A DNA stretch of 40,864 bases from an uncultured Methanobrevibacter sp. (GTDB lineage: Archaea > Methanobacteriota > Methanobacteria > Methanobacteriales > Methanobacteriaceae), in contig NZ_OMWA01000026.1 of assembly GCF_900314615.1 (NCBI RefSeq), positions 1 to 40,864 of the forward strand. Reading direction: 5' to 3'. The notes below the pieces were generated by a model. It ran no database searches and was not told where the DNA came from. It saw only the letters and a program-made list of their open reading frames with translations. Position numbers and translations under genes: made by a program. Below are positions 32,393 to 40,767 of the stretch, in pieces (positions within the stretch are counted from its first letter, which is position 1; every line of letters starts with the position of its first letter).

Positions 32393-33898
32393 ATGGGATT
32401 TTTTGACAGATTTAAAAATAAAGAAGAAAAAAAGCAAAAAGCAGATATTCCGGATGAATCACAGATTGACCCGGAACAGCTGGCTTTAAAGGAAATAGCA
32501 GTCAACAGTAAAGACAGAAATCAAAGAGCAATCGCAGCAGACAGCATAACTGACCAGTATGTTGCACTTGATATAGCAAAAAATGTTAAAGACCGTGCTA
32601 TCAGACTTATAGCAGCAAATAAGCTTAAGGATGAATCTCTTTTATGGGATGCTGCTGAAAACTCAAAATTCTTTGACGTTAGAAGTTTTGCCTATGAAAG
32701 GCTGGGTGAGAACAACAAATCAATATCTGAAATCGTGAAAAATACAAAGAAAAACAGGAATGTTGATGAAATATTTGAAAAGATTGTTGATGAAGAAACT
32801 CTCGAAGACATAGCAATCAATGCAATCGATAAAAATTACAGAAGGCTGTCTCTGGAAAAGATAGAAAGTCCTGAAATTTTATACAATCTGGTTTTTAAGG
32901 CCAACGATACATCAATTAGAAAATCCGCAATAAACAAGGATAAATTTGTAAGCGAGGACATTCTTCAAAAGGTAGCTATTGAAGATAAGGACGAAGCAGT
33001 TAAAATTGCTGCTGTCAAAAAGATTAAAAATGAGGAAACACTTGCAAAGATTGCAATAAATGAGGATAACGCCAAAATAAGATCACTGATATTTACAAAA
33101 ATAGAAAATGTGGGCATCCTTAAAAATATAGCTTTGGATTCTGATAAATCTGACGTAAGGCTGGATATTGTAAATAAACTGGATGATGAGGAATTGTTAA
33201 CACAGATTGCCTTAAACGACTGCGATAAAATTGTCAGAAGTGAAGCTGCTAAAAAACTCACAGATGAAAAGGTTTTACTTGATATAATCAACAACGATGA
33301 TGACAGGTTTGTAAGACAGATTGCCGTTAAAAACATTAATAATACTCAGGAATTAATAAACATTGCATTAAATGATGAAGACCAGTTTGTAAGAAACCAT
33401 GCTATGTCCAATCCTGCTTTAAATGATGAAAAAGATTTTACATATATTGCAATCAATACAACTCATGAAGAAGTGGCGCTCCAGGCAATGGAACACATAA
33501 CTGATGAGAATAATTTCATTGATATTCTAAAAAATGCAAAGTTGGATAATATTAGAAAATCCACATTGGATAACATTGACGATTTGGAAACATTAATCAG
33601 AATAGTTCTTGCAAATGAGGATGAGGAATTCTCACTGAAAGCATTGAATAAAATCAAAGTTGAAAAATGCCTTATTAAAATATATGATCAGGGAATATCT
33701 GAAAAAATCTCTGTCAGAGCAGTTTCATTAATAAGAAATCAGAAGGAATTGACTAAAATCGCTCAAAACGATGACTCATGGAGAGTCAGGGAAGCGGCCT
33801 GTAAAAAAATAGTAAGTAAAAAAGTATTAAAGGACATATCCATTTCCGATGAAAACGAATATGTCAGAGCAGTGGCCAAAAAAAGAATGAAATTATAA
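32393..33898 (+). CDS. HEAT/LRV-type repeat protein
   Basis: A 501-aa soluble protein built of ~20 alpha-helical repeats of about 20-23 residues, each with a pattern like 'D..VR..A..KL.DE..L..IA.N' (for example DKIVRSEAAKKLTDEKVLLD and DRFVRQIAVKNINNTQELIN). The first ~35 residues (FFDRFKNKEEKKQK) are charged. Such solenoids are protein- or nucleic-acid-binding scaffolds. Its start one base after the YprB-like stop implies coupled expression, so it may be a partner of that nuclease. Its stop overlaps the end of the convergent ferredoxin gene. Confidence 0.8.
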   Translation: MGFFDRFKNKEEKKQKADIPDESQIDPEQLALKEIAVNSKDRNQRAIAADSITDQYVALDIAKNVKDRAIRLIAANKLKDESLLWDAAENSKFFDVRSFAYERLGENNKSISEIVKNTKKNRNVDEIFEKIVDEETLEDIAINAIDKNYRRLSLEKIESPEILYNLVFKANDTSIRKSAINKDKFVSEDILQKVAIEDKDEAVKIAAVKKIKNEETLAKIAINEDNAKIRSLIFTKIENVGILKNIALDSDKSDVRLDIVNKLDDEELLTQIALNDCDKIVRSEAAKKLTDEKVLLDIINNDDDRFVRQIAVKNINNTQELINIALNDEDQFVRNHAMSNPALNDEKDFTYIAINTTHEEVALQAMEHITDENNFIDILKNAKLDNIRKSTLDNIDDLETLIRIVLANEDEEFSLKALNKIKVEKCLIKIYDQGISEKISVRAVSLIRNQKELTKIAQNDDSWRVREAACKKIVSKKVLKDISISDENEYVRAVAKKRMKL

Positions 33899-34651
33899 GT
33901 AAAATTCAGGTTCTTTTCTCTCACTGTTTGCATTTTCAAATTCAGGCTTTTTGGCTTCAAAAGCTTCTCCTGAAAACATTCTGGCATCTTCAGGACAGAT
34001 ATGAATACATGCGCTGCATCTTGAGCATAAGTCTAAATCAGTATCAATCGGATCATCGTCCGGAATTGCATTTTCAGGACATGCTGAAACACAGTCATAA
34101 CAGAATGCGCATAATGTTTCATCACAGCTTACGGTAAATGGTAACTGTTTGTAGTCCACATAAGGTCTGTTTCCAGGAATCTCAGAGCTTAAACCTTCAC
34201 CTGATTTGATTTTTTCTGCGCATTTTTTAGCAAAATCATTAATCTTTTCAAGATCATCGAAATCAGGTCTTCCAACTGCAACACCATCAAAGATTGAATG
34301 GTGACTGACGGTTGAAGCTGCGGCAACAACATTGAAGCTGTTTTCTTTAAGCAAATCCACTAACTCAAGAAGGGCATCTGTAACATGAGCATTACCATAG
34401 TTTACAACAGCAATTGCAGGTGTGTTGTCTCCTTTGATTTTTTCCAATCTTTCTCTTGCGGTTTTAGGTATTCTTCCTGCAAAAACAGGCATTCCCACTA
34501 CAGCAATGTCATCAGATGAAAACTCTTTTTCGCTGTTGAAATTCAATAAATCAAAACTCTCTTTTTTGTAACTGAAATTATTTGCAATTTCCTCAACCAC
34601 TTTTTTAGTTGTAGATGAAGGACTGAAAAATATTTTTTCTATATTTGCCAT
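33893..34651 (-). CDS. EFR1-type flavodoxin-ferredoxin fusion
   Basis: A 252-aa protein. A flavodoxin-like domain (residues ~1-150; FFSPSSTTKKVVEEI as phosphate loop, VVGMPVFAGRIPKTA) is followed by two 4Fe-4S clusters (CAFCYDCVSACP and CSRCSACIHICP, ~175-225). It matches the EFR1 family of archaeal and clostridial redox proteins, passing electrons between ferredoxin and FMN. The partner is unknown. CGGTGAGAG lies before the ATG. Confidence 0.88.
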   Translation of the reverse strand: MANIEKIFFSPSSTTKKVVEEIANNFSYKKESFDLLNFNSEKEFSSDDIAVVGMPVFAGRIPKTARERLEKIKGDNTPAIAVVNYGNAHVTDALLELVDLLKENSFNVVAAASTVSHHSIFDGVAVGRPDFDDLEKINDFAKKCAEKIKSGEGLSSEIPGNRPYVDYKQLPFTVSCDETLCAFCYDCVSACPENAIPDDDPIDTDLDLCSRCSACIHICPEDARMFSGEAFEAKKPEFENANSERKEPEFYL

Positions 34652-34769
34652 ACTCTCACCGTATTAATCATTGTTTTTAAATGCATTTAAATTTTTAGAG
34701 TTAACTTAATTATTCCATGAATAGAAATTATTTAATATCATTAAAACAAAAAAATTATTTGGTGATACG

Positions 34770-35798
34770 ATGGAATTAATGAAAGAGCTATCTTTAGCAC
34801 CAGGGGTATCTGGTTCAGAAGAAGAAATAGCTAAAATTATTACACGTGAATTAGAAGATGTAGCTGATAAAATCGAAATAGACAGTATGGGAAACTTAAT
34901 TGCTACAAAAAAAGGTGAAAAGAAAGCACCTACAGTAATGCTCGCTTCCCATATGGATGAAATTGGTTTGATGGTTAGATACATTGACGATAATGGATTT
35001 ATTAATTTTTCAACAATCGGTGGAATTAACGACCAGATGTTAATGAATCAAACTGTAACAATACATTCCTCTGTTGGAGAAGATGTTGTTGGAGTAATCG
35101 GTTCAAAACCACCTCATGTAACAACTCCTGAAGAAAGAAACAAGGTTGTCAAAGCTAAAGACATGTTTATTGATATTGGAGCAAAAGACAAGGAAGAAGC
35201 TGAAAAGATGGTTAGAGTCGGAGACAAAATGACCTTCAATTCTTTATTTGTCGAATATCCAAACAACAGAATCATGGGAAAAGCTTTAGATAACCGTGTC
35301 GGATGTTATGTTATGATGGAAGTCTTAAAAAGAGTAGATACCAGAGCTACTGTCTACGGTGTTGGAACCGTACAGGAAGAAGTAGGTCTTAAAGGAGCTA
35401 AAACTTCCGCATTCAAATTAAACCCTGATCTAGCAATTGCACTTGACGTTACCCTGTCCGGTGACCATCCTGGAATCAAACCTGATGAAGCACCTGTTGT
35501 AATGGGTAAAGGTCCTGCTATTATCCTTGCAGATGCAAGCGGAAGAGGTATTTTAACCCAGCAGTCTGTAAAAGATATGTTAATTAAAGCTGGAGATGAA
35601 AACGAAATTCCATATCAATTGGAAGTCAGTGATGGTGGAACAACAGACGGAACTGCAATTCACTTAACCCGTGAAGGAATTCCAACCGGTGTTTTATCCG
35701 TTCCTACTCGTTACATACACACTCCTGTAAGTGTATGCAGTATGGATGATATTGAATATACTATTCAATTAATTACTGAAGCTATAAACAATTTATAG
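34770..35798 (+). CDS. M42-family metallo-aminopeptidase
   Basis: A 342-aa cytoplasmic peptidase, full length. Metal ligands are visible as ASHMDEIGLMV (His61, Asp63), GKALDNRVG (bridging Asp), QEEVGLKGA (catalytic and metal Glu), LDVTLSGD and YIHTPVS (last His). M42 enzymes form tetrahedral dodecamers that degrade short peptides left by the proteasome. Some are annotated as endoglucanase or deblocking aminopeptidase. TGGTGA lies before the ATG; T-runs follow the stop. Confidence 0.92.
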   Translation: MELMKELSLAPGVSGSEEEIAKIITRELEDVADKIEIDSMGNLIATKKGEKKAPTVMLASHMDEIGLMVRYIDDNGFINFSTIGGINDQMLMNQTVTIHSSVGEDVVGVIGSKPPHVTTPEERNKVVKAKDMFIDIGAKDKEEAEKMVRVGDKMTFNSLFVEYPNNRIMGKALDNRVGCYVMMEVLKRVDTRATVYGVGTVQEEVGLKGAKTSAFKLNPDLAIALDVTLSGDHPGIKPDEAPVVMGKGPAIILADASGRGILTQQSVKDMLIKAGDENEIPYQLEVSDGGTTDGTAIHLTREGIPTGVLSVPTRYIHTPVSVCSMDDIEYTIQLITEAINNL

Positions 35799-35823
35799 CT
35801 CTTTTTTACTTTTTTTACATTAA

Positions 35824-36179
35824 AATTAAGGTTGAAATGATTTTTTTTACCTTCGGGTGAGTTTAAATCATCTAATTCATTTAATTGTTTTAGTTTTTTC
35901 TTGTATTCTTGTTCATTTTTGTTAAGTTGATTTATTTGTTTGTTCATTTTTGTTAAGTTGATTTATTTGTTCTGATTGGTTTTCTAGTTCTTTTGTTTGT
36001 GATTTTATTTGTTTTGATTGGTTTTCTAGTTCTTTTGTTTGTGATTTTATTTGTTTTGATTGGTTTTCTAGTTCTTTTGACTGTTTTTCGATTATTTTGT
36101 CTTTTTTATCTAGTTCTTCACCGTATTCGTCGTAAACTAGTTTTTGTATTTCGCTTTCGAAGTGTCTCATATTAATCAT
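35824..36179 (-). pseudogene. Duplicated 3' end of the Rpn-like gene, frameshifted
   Basis: This 356-base segment is a second copy of 36227-36502, the end of the nuclease gene. The match runs from AATTAAGGTTGAAATGA at its left edge to ATTAATCAT at its right edge. The copy is 80 bases longer: one extra 42-base unit (35969-36010 and 36011-36052, encoding QSKQIKSQTKELEN-like heptads), 6 bases restored in a partial unit, a 31-base tandem duplication (35911-35941 repeated from 35942) and one extra T in a T-run. The 31-base repeat shifts the frame, leaving an 85-aa frame (36179-35922) that starts at an internal Met. It has no promoter of its own; remnant or spare tail. Confidence 0.8.
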
Positions 36180-36202
36180 TTATTTTAATTTAAAAAGAGT
36201 TT

Positions 36203-36225
36203 TGATGTGATTTAGTATCACATCA
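36203..36225 (-). terminator. Hairpin at the end of the Rpn-like gene
   Basis: TGATGTGAT (36203-36211) and ATCACATCA (36217-36225) pair perfectly around five bases and overlap the stop codon of the leftward gene. On that strand a T-rich run (CTCTTTTTAAA, about 36190-36200) follows, giving an intrinsic-terminator look. It separates the gene from the duplicated tail. Confidence 0.5.
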
Positions 36226-37156
36226 TAATTAAAGTTGAAATGATTTTTTTACCTTCGGGTGAGTTTAAATCATCTAATTCATTTAATTGTTTTAGTTTTT
36301 TCTTGTATTCTTGTTCATTTTTGTTAAGTTGATTTATTTGTTGGTTTTCTAGTTCTTTTGTTTGTGATTTTATTTGTTTTGATTGGTTTTCTAGTTCTTT
36401 TGATTGTTTTTCGATTGTTTCGTCTTTTTTATCTAGTTCTTCACCGTATTCGTCGTAAACTAGTTTTTGTATTTCGCTTTCGAAGTGTCTCATATTAATC
36501 ATCCCTAGCAATCTGCTTTGTTTTTCATTACTTTTAAAGTATTTCAATACCATTCCAGTTAAAATAGCTCCAACATCTAATTTTAAAAGTTCATCTTCAA
36601 TTTTTGCGTCATTAAATATTCTTATTAGTTTTTCAGTCACTTCAGGAGCATATTTTTTGGAAATAAATTTCGGTACAAAAGCCATATCCAATGCTTCTCT
36701 GCCAGTTAATTTTTTCTTATGTTTGACTTTACATATAATATTTTCATACTTTTCCCATAGCTCCTCTTGGGGAAAGTAGAAATAATGGATTTTGATGTAA
36801 AGTGAAGAAGAATATTCATAGTATTCAAATTCTTTTTTCGGGTCTTTGTGGCATAATACTGCTAAATATACCTGACTTAAATATCTGTAACTGAAAAATA
36901 TTACATATTTTCCAAATTTATCCAATGTAGTTGGGGTAATGTCTCCACTTTCTTCTTCAAGATTAATAATTAACCCCTCATCGTTGACATATATTTCATC
37001 TGCTCTTGCGACTTCTAAATTCGGAAACGTTATTTCCTGAGGCATTCTTATTTTTAATTCACCTGGCAGTCCCAAATACTGATGTTGACGTATGCTTTGA
37101 GCTAGTGAAATATATTTCATAGTCCGATCATTAATGTGGTAAATTTTTTCCACCAT
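36218..37156 (-). CDS. Rpn/PD-(D/E)XK-like nuclease protein with coiled-coil tail
   Basis: A 312-aa protein. Residues ~35-100 hold a candidate PD-(D/E)XK core: RADEIYVNDEG followed by LIINLEEESGD, as in Rpn/YhgA-type recombination-promoting nucleases and PD-(D/E)XK 'transposase' families. A helical middle (LDMAFVPKFISKKYAPEVTE) follows. Residues ~235-300 are a Lys/Gln/Glu heptad coiled coil (KELENQSKQIKSQTKELENQ). The end ...NSPEGKK is duplicated downstream in a broken copy. Proteins of this kind are numerous and variable in Methanobrevibacter; the role is uncertain. GGAGAT precedes the ATG. Confidence 0.65.
   Translation of the reverse strand: MVEKIYHINDRTMKYISLAQSIRQHQYLGLPGELKIRMPQEITFPNLEVARADEIYVNDEGLIINLEEESGDITPTTLDKFGKYVIFFSYRYLSQVYLAVLCHKDPKKEFEYYEYSSSLYIKIHYFYFPQEELWEKYENIICKVKHKKKLTGREALDMAFVPKFISKKYAPEVTEKLIRIFNDAKIEDELLKLDVGAILTGMVLKYFKSNEKQSRLLGMINMRHFESEIQKLVYDEYGEELDKKDETIEKQSKELENQSKQIKSQTKELENQQINQLNKNEQEYKKKLKQLNELDDLNSPEGKKIISTLIMM
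36227..36502 (-). repeat. In-gene copy of the duplicated tail segment
   Basis: This 276-base segment is the functional copy of the unit that recurs at 35824-36179. It carries one full and one shortened 42-base heptad unit (from 36340 and 36376). The direct repeats are 47 bases apart and in the same orientation, so unequal exchange between them could change the length and end of the encoded coiled coil. Confidence 0.75.
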
Positions 37157-37505
37157 TTTTTAAATCTCCATCAATTTTTTAATTGAGATTTCTAGAAATC
37201 GCTAATATCTGCTCATGAGTGATTAATTATTATTAAAAACAATTTATATAAACTTATCTCATTTTAAAAGTTCATATTGACTTTATTTTATAATTTAACA
37301 CTTAAATATTATTATTTAGATTAAATTAAAATCATTTTTGCTTTTAAAATGAAATCTGGTAAAAATAATGCTAATTTGTATTAGTTAAACATTAAAAAAA
37401 GAATATTTGATAAATTATTTGTGAATTGATGATGTATTGTTTTAAATAAAGTTTGAAAATGTAAAAAGTAGTGGGTAAATAAAAAGGAATGTTTAAGTAT
37501 TCCTT
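37157..37505. other. Gene-free AT-rich gap
   Basis: About 350 bases holding the promoter region of the Rpn-like gene (TTTATATAA-like, near 37240) and the 3' end of trmO. No small gene, repeat or structured element is recognised. Confidence 0.5.
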
Positions 37506-37991
37506 TTATTTGAATCTGTCGTCTGATTTTTGTGATTTTGCTTTTTGGTGTTTTGTTTCAAACCAGCCGATTTTAAGCTCGTCAATTGTATCTTCATATA
37601 ATTGAGGAACATACGGTTTGATATCAAGCAGAGGTGTTCCGTCCAAAATGTCCACATTTTCGATGTAAACTGTATTTCCTTCGACATTTTTTACTTTAAC
37701 AACGCTCATTCCAATACGGTTTGGCCTTTTAGGAGATCTTGTTGCAAATACTCCATGAGTGTTATTGTCCATGAACGGTTTGACCTCAAGCATGTATCCT
37801 TCTACTTTGTGAAGCAGATAGATTAAATGGATATGTGAAAATCCTTCTAAATCTTTAAGACCGTCAATATATTTATCTTTAATTTCAATTGTTCCTTTAA
37901 TCCCTTTTGCGCCTGTTGGCTGAATTGGCATTCCTTCAATCTCTGTAAATTCTGTGTGAATGGTACCAATTGATTCTAATTCTATCTTCAT
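37506..37991 (-). CDS. trmO: TrmO-family tRNA (N6-threonylcarbamoyladenosine37-N6)-methyltransferase
   Basis: A 161-aa protein. The N-terminus ESIGTIHTEF and the signature ATRSPKRPNRIGMSVVK identify the TsaA/YaeB/TrmO fold, which uses SAM to methylate t6A37 of threonine tRNA. Some family members, such as archaeal VirR-like proteins, are less clear in substrate. The protein ends in a basic tail KHQKAKSQKSDDRFK. Single gene, AT-rich surroundings. Confidence 0.85.
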   Translation of the reverse strand: MKIELESIGTIHTEFTEIEGMPIQPTGAKGIKGTIEIKDKYIDGLKDLEGFSHIHLIYLLHKVEGYMLEVKPFMDNNTHGVFATRSPKRPNRIGMSVVKVKNVEGNTVYIENVDILDGTPLLDIKPYVPQLYEDTIDELKIGWFETKHQKAKSQKSDDRFK

Positions 37992-38209
37992 GTTTGATAT
38001 TTTTGTTTTATTTTTTTAATAAAATTTTCTAGGTATTTTTTTGAATTTTATGAATTTCGATAGAATTTGTTATAACTTATCTAAATTTATTTAAATTAAT
38101 ATAATTTAGTTAATACTAATTATTATTTAAAAATTAATCTTTTTATTTTTATATTTTATATTTAAGTAATTAATATTTGTTTTTAATAGTTTAATTTTTA
38201 TATTTTTAT

Positions 38210-38349
38210 TTCGATATGAAGTATTTTCGGTAATCGATTAAATTATTCTTATTTTACATAAAACCGAAACATTTATAAGTAATTCGATACAACAGTATAT
38301 TGTGAAATACATATGATGTGAAAAATTAACTTAAATATGTAATTCGATA
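38210..38349 (+). promoter_or_regulatory. mop promoter with repeated TTCGATA boxes
   Basis: TATA-like TTTATAAG (38272-38279) lies ~100 bases before the mop ATG. TTCGATA occurs at 38210-38216, 38283-38289 (between TATA box and expected start near 38303) and 38343-38349 (leader); another is at 38056-38062 and an ATCGAT at 38233-38238. CG steps are rare in this DNA, so the repeats stand out. A molybdate- or tungstate-responsive regulator is a plausible reader. Confidence 0.45.
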
Positions 38350-38372
38350 TAAATTTTAAGGAGATAATTTAA

Positions 38373-38579
38373 ATGCAACTTAGTGCAAGAAATCAATTAC
38401 AAGGAAAAATCACAAACATTGAAAAAGGAACTGTAATGGCTAATATTAAAATCGAAGTAACTGAACCTAATGTTATTACTGCTATTATTACCAAAGAGTC
38501 TGCTGAAAAATTAGGTTTAGCTGAAGGCGATGACGTTACAGCTATTATTAAATCAACCGAAGTAATTATAGGTAAATAA
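38373..38579 (+). CDS. mop: Molybdenum-pterin-binding (Mop) TOBE-domain protein
   Basis: A 68-aa single Mop/TOBE domain: LSARNQLQGKITNIEKGTVM, then the helix TKESAEKLGLAEGDDVTAII and KSTEVIIGK. Such small proteins assemble into rings that store or sense molybdate or tungstate, which methanogens need for formylmethanofuran and formate dehydrogenases. AAGGAG precedes the ATG. moaE lies ~360 bases away, convergent. Confidence 0.92.
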   Translation: MQLSARNQLQGKITNIEKGTVMANIKIEVTEPNVITAIITKESAEKLGLAEGDDVTAIIKSTEVIIGK

Positions 38580-38936
38580 ACCTATTAATTACACTCTTTT
38601 TATTCTTATTTTTTCGAAATTAACATGTCACTTTCAAAGATTATGTGATTTGAATTTTTACTATTTTTGTTTGCGAATTTTTTTCACAATATTTTTAAAA
38701 TATTATTTAAAACTTGATTTTCAATATCTGGTGAAGATGCAGAATACTGGATGTTAAAGTTGATATAATCAATAGCTGATTTTTCTTTTTGATTTAAATT
38801 AATTGGGTTTCACTTTAACGTCAGGGTTTTCAGATTTGAATTCTGATTTGTGACCTGGATATATATGAGATGGTTTTGGAAAGTGAGTTTTGAATTGGTG
38901 ATGGCTATTGGTTAGGATATTTCTAAAACCTCCGGA
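38580..38936. other. Gene-free gap between mop and moaE
   Basis: The mop end has a T-rich stretch (38595-38613). The gap contains a copy of the dispersed motif, TTCACTTTAACGTC from 38809, followed ~50 bases later by ATATATATG (38859-38867). The GATTTG-rich stretch between them resembles the same part of the copy at 11842. No gene is seen. Confidence 0.5.
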
Positions 38937-39374
38937 TTATCCGCCGGCAAGTATTGTTTTAGTTCCTTCTTCGGAAATTTCTTCTTTTTTAAATTCGACA
39001 TCATATTTTACTGTTTCAATAACTTCTTTTAGTGCATCAAGGGTTTCTCCACGATGAGCTCCTAAAACTGCAACTAAAAACAGCATGTCGCCGGTGTAGA
39101 ACTCTCCGATGTAGTGTACAACTGAGATTTCATGAACATTATATTTGATTTTAGCGTTTTCAGCAATCTTTTCGATTTCCTTTTTGGTTTTTTCCTTGTC
39201 GGGAGTTGTCAATATCAACTTTTTAAGGTTCATATTTTCTTCTTTTCCACGTACTATTCCTTCAAATGTGAAGATTGCACCGGAATAATCCACTTTGTTG
39301 GATTTTTTCAATTCATCGATTAAATCAGCGGTTGTGATTTTATCTTCTTTTGCTTCAATGACTCTTACGACCAT
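38937..39374 (-). CDS. moaE: Molybdopterin synthase catalytic subunit
   Basis: A 145-aa protein of the MoaE fold: TFEGIVRGK near residue 38 (strand with the conserved Arg/Gly), VVHYIGEFYTGD (~88) and LGAHRGETLDALKEVIE, the family's His-Arg helix, then VKYDVEFKKEE with the catalytic lysines. It inserts dithiolene sulfur into precursor Z. No MoaD is adjacent. CTGGAGATG precedes the ATG; it may have its own promoter in the 51-base gap after nadM. Confidence 0.9.
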   Translation of the reverse strand: MVVRVIEAKEDKITTADLIDELKKSNKVDYSGAIFTFEGIVRGKEENMNLKKLILTTPDKEKTKKEIEKIAENAKIKYNVHEISVVHYIGEFYTGDMLFLVAVLGAHRGETLDALKEVIETVKYDVEFKKEEISEEGTKTILAGG

Positions 39375-39425
39375 TATTTCATCTCCAGTATAATAATATA
39401 ATTAAATTAATATAAATAACTATTG

Positions 39426-39959
39426 TTATATGTCACTAATTTCCTTAACTGACAAATTTTTTATTCTTTCAATACCATTTATTTCAGCTATAACGTCTGC
39501 TGTTGCCTTTGGAACCAGTTCCTGCCAGTCATCATCTTCAAGAATGCGTTTTCTAACTTCAGTTCCGGATAAATGAATGCGGTCATAAAGAGGTGGCTGT
39601 CTGACCTCAAATCCTTCCTCTGAAAATAACTGCTTGACTAAAGGATTTCCTGAATAAACGATTGAAAAAGGAGGGGTTAACATTTTCACATGTGAAACCC
39701 AAATGGCATTGAAATTGATGTCCTGCATTGGAATAATGTAGTATCTGCTTGAATCGACTCCGGCATCAGCCAGTGCCTGTGACATCATAACGATTCGCTC
39801 ACCTGCAGTAAAAGGATCTTTCAGCTCATGGCTCAGCTGTGCGCTTCCGATACCTATAATGATTTCATCAACTTCATCTAAAATCTTACTAATGACCTGC
39901 ATATGGCCATTGTGTACTGGCTGCATTCTTCCTATAAGTATTCCTCGTACTTTTTCCAT
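39426..39959 (-). CDS. nadM: Nicotinamide-nucleotide adenylyltransferase
   Basis: A 177-aa nucleotidyltransferase. It has GRMQPVHNGHMQVI (HxGH-like site, residues ~10-23), GIGSAQLSHELKDPFTAGER (~36-55, archaeal NadM signature) and the C-terminal HLSGTEVRKRIL (ISxTxxR-type). It makes NAD from NMN and ATP. It starts 11 bases after the M14-like gene stop, in a minus-strand operon that probably continues to moaE. Confidence 0.95.
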   Translation of the reverse strand: MEKVRGILIGRMQPVHNGHMQVISKILDEVDEIIIGIGSAQLSHELKDPFTAGERIVMMSQALADAGVDSSRYYIIPMQDINFNAIWVSHVKMLTPPFSIVYSGNPLVKQLFSEEGFEVRQPPLYDRIHLSGTEVRKRILEDDDWQELVPKATADVIAEINGIERIKNLSVKEISDI

Positions 39960-39970
39960 TTAAACCACAC

Positions 39971-40675
39971 TCATGGATTCAATTCATCTAAACATTTAAT
40001 TAACTTATCAGCAGTATTCTGTTTTTCACTTAAATTATTTGTAATTGATGTTTCAACTAGTATTGTATTGATACCCTTATTAGCTATAGGTTGTGTTACT
40101 TTTTCAGGACTTGTTCCTTCGGTAAAATTGAAATCAACCAGACCAACGCCGTCAGATAACTTACTTATATAATTGTCTATTGTATCTGTTCTGTTTGACA
40201 GGCTAAAGAGGAAATTCGAATATTCATAAACCGGATCTATTTCATGTATGTCAGTAACGATAAAAGGGTTGTCCTTTTCAATATTCGGAACGATATATTT
40301 GTTGGCCAGTGATTCTCCGGCTGCTCTTGTGTCATCTCTTGAAGTTAGGTTATCTATAGTTTTAACATAATAAATAACGTATTTTTTAGTTAAGTTTTTA
40401 GCACCGTTTTCGGAAGTGATATTATATATTGTTCTGTTTACGGCCTCATGAATTTCATGTTCTCTCGGATGGACTCCTAAAATAATCCCAACTGTGTCTT
40501 TTGAATTGGTATTGCCTGCAATAATCTTGTAAACAGTACCGTTTGAATCATTTCCAACGGTAGTGACTTCATAGGAATTTTTACCATCATTGGATGTGAA
40601 TATGATTGCTAAATTAAATATTACAATAGCAATAAGAACCAATACTATTATTTCATATTTGGTTTTCTTATTCAT
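39971..40675 (-). CDS. Membrane-anchored M14-like metallopeptidase candidate
   Basis: A 234-aa protein with one N-terminal membrane anchor (residues ~8-27, IIVLVLIAIVIFNLAIIF) and an extracellular domain. GIILGVHPREHEIHEAVN (~63-80) resembles the HxxE zinc site of M14 carboxypeptidase/deacylase folds, and VTDIHEIDPV (~145) could give the third ligand. ATG 40675, with AAGGT before it, is chosen over ATG 40705. A cell-wall (pseudomurein) peptide or a secreted peptide is a possible substrate, by inference only. Upstream of nadM. Confidence 0.5.
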   Translation of the reverse strand: MNKKTKYEIIVLVLIAIVIFNLAIIFTSNDGKNSYEVTTVGNDSNGTVYKIIAGNTNSKDTVGIILGVHPREHEIHEAVNRTIYNITSENGAKNLTKKYVIYYVKTIDNLTSRDDTRAAGESLANKYIVPNIEKDNPFIVTDIHEIDPVYEYSNFLFSLSNRTDTIDNYISKLSDGVGLVDFNFTEGTSPEKVTQPIANKGINTILVETSITNNLSEKQNTADKLIKCLDELNP

Positions 40676-40767
40676 AAGTTTGACCTTATTAAATTTAATA
40701 TACAAACTTTTGTTTTTATTAATTAAAATACTTTTTTAATCAAAATAAAGTATATTAAACACTTTTA

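Noticed and set aside
35911..36075. Regularly repeated 31- and 42-base units that resemble a CRISPR array
   Set aside because: Units are directly adjacent with no unique spacers, lengths are multiples that encode coiled-coil heptads, and the same sequence lies in frame in the adjacent gene. This is a coding repeat.
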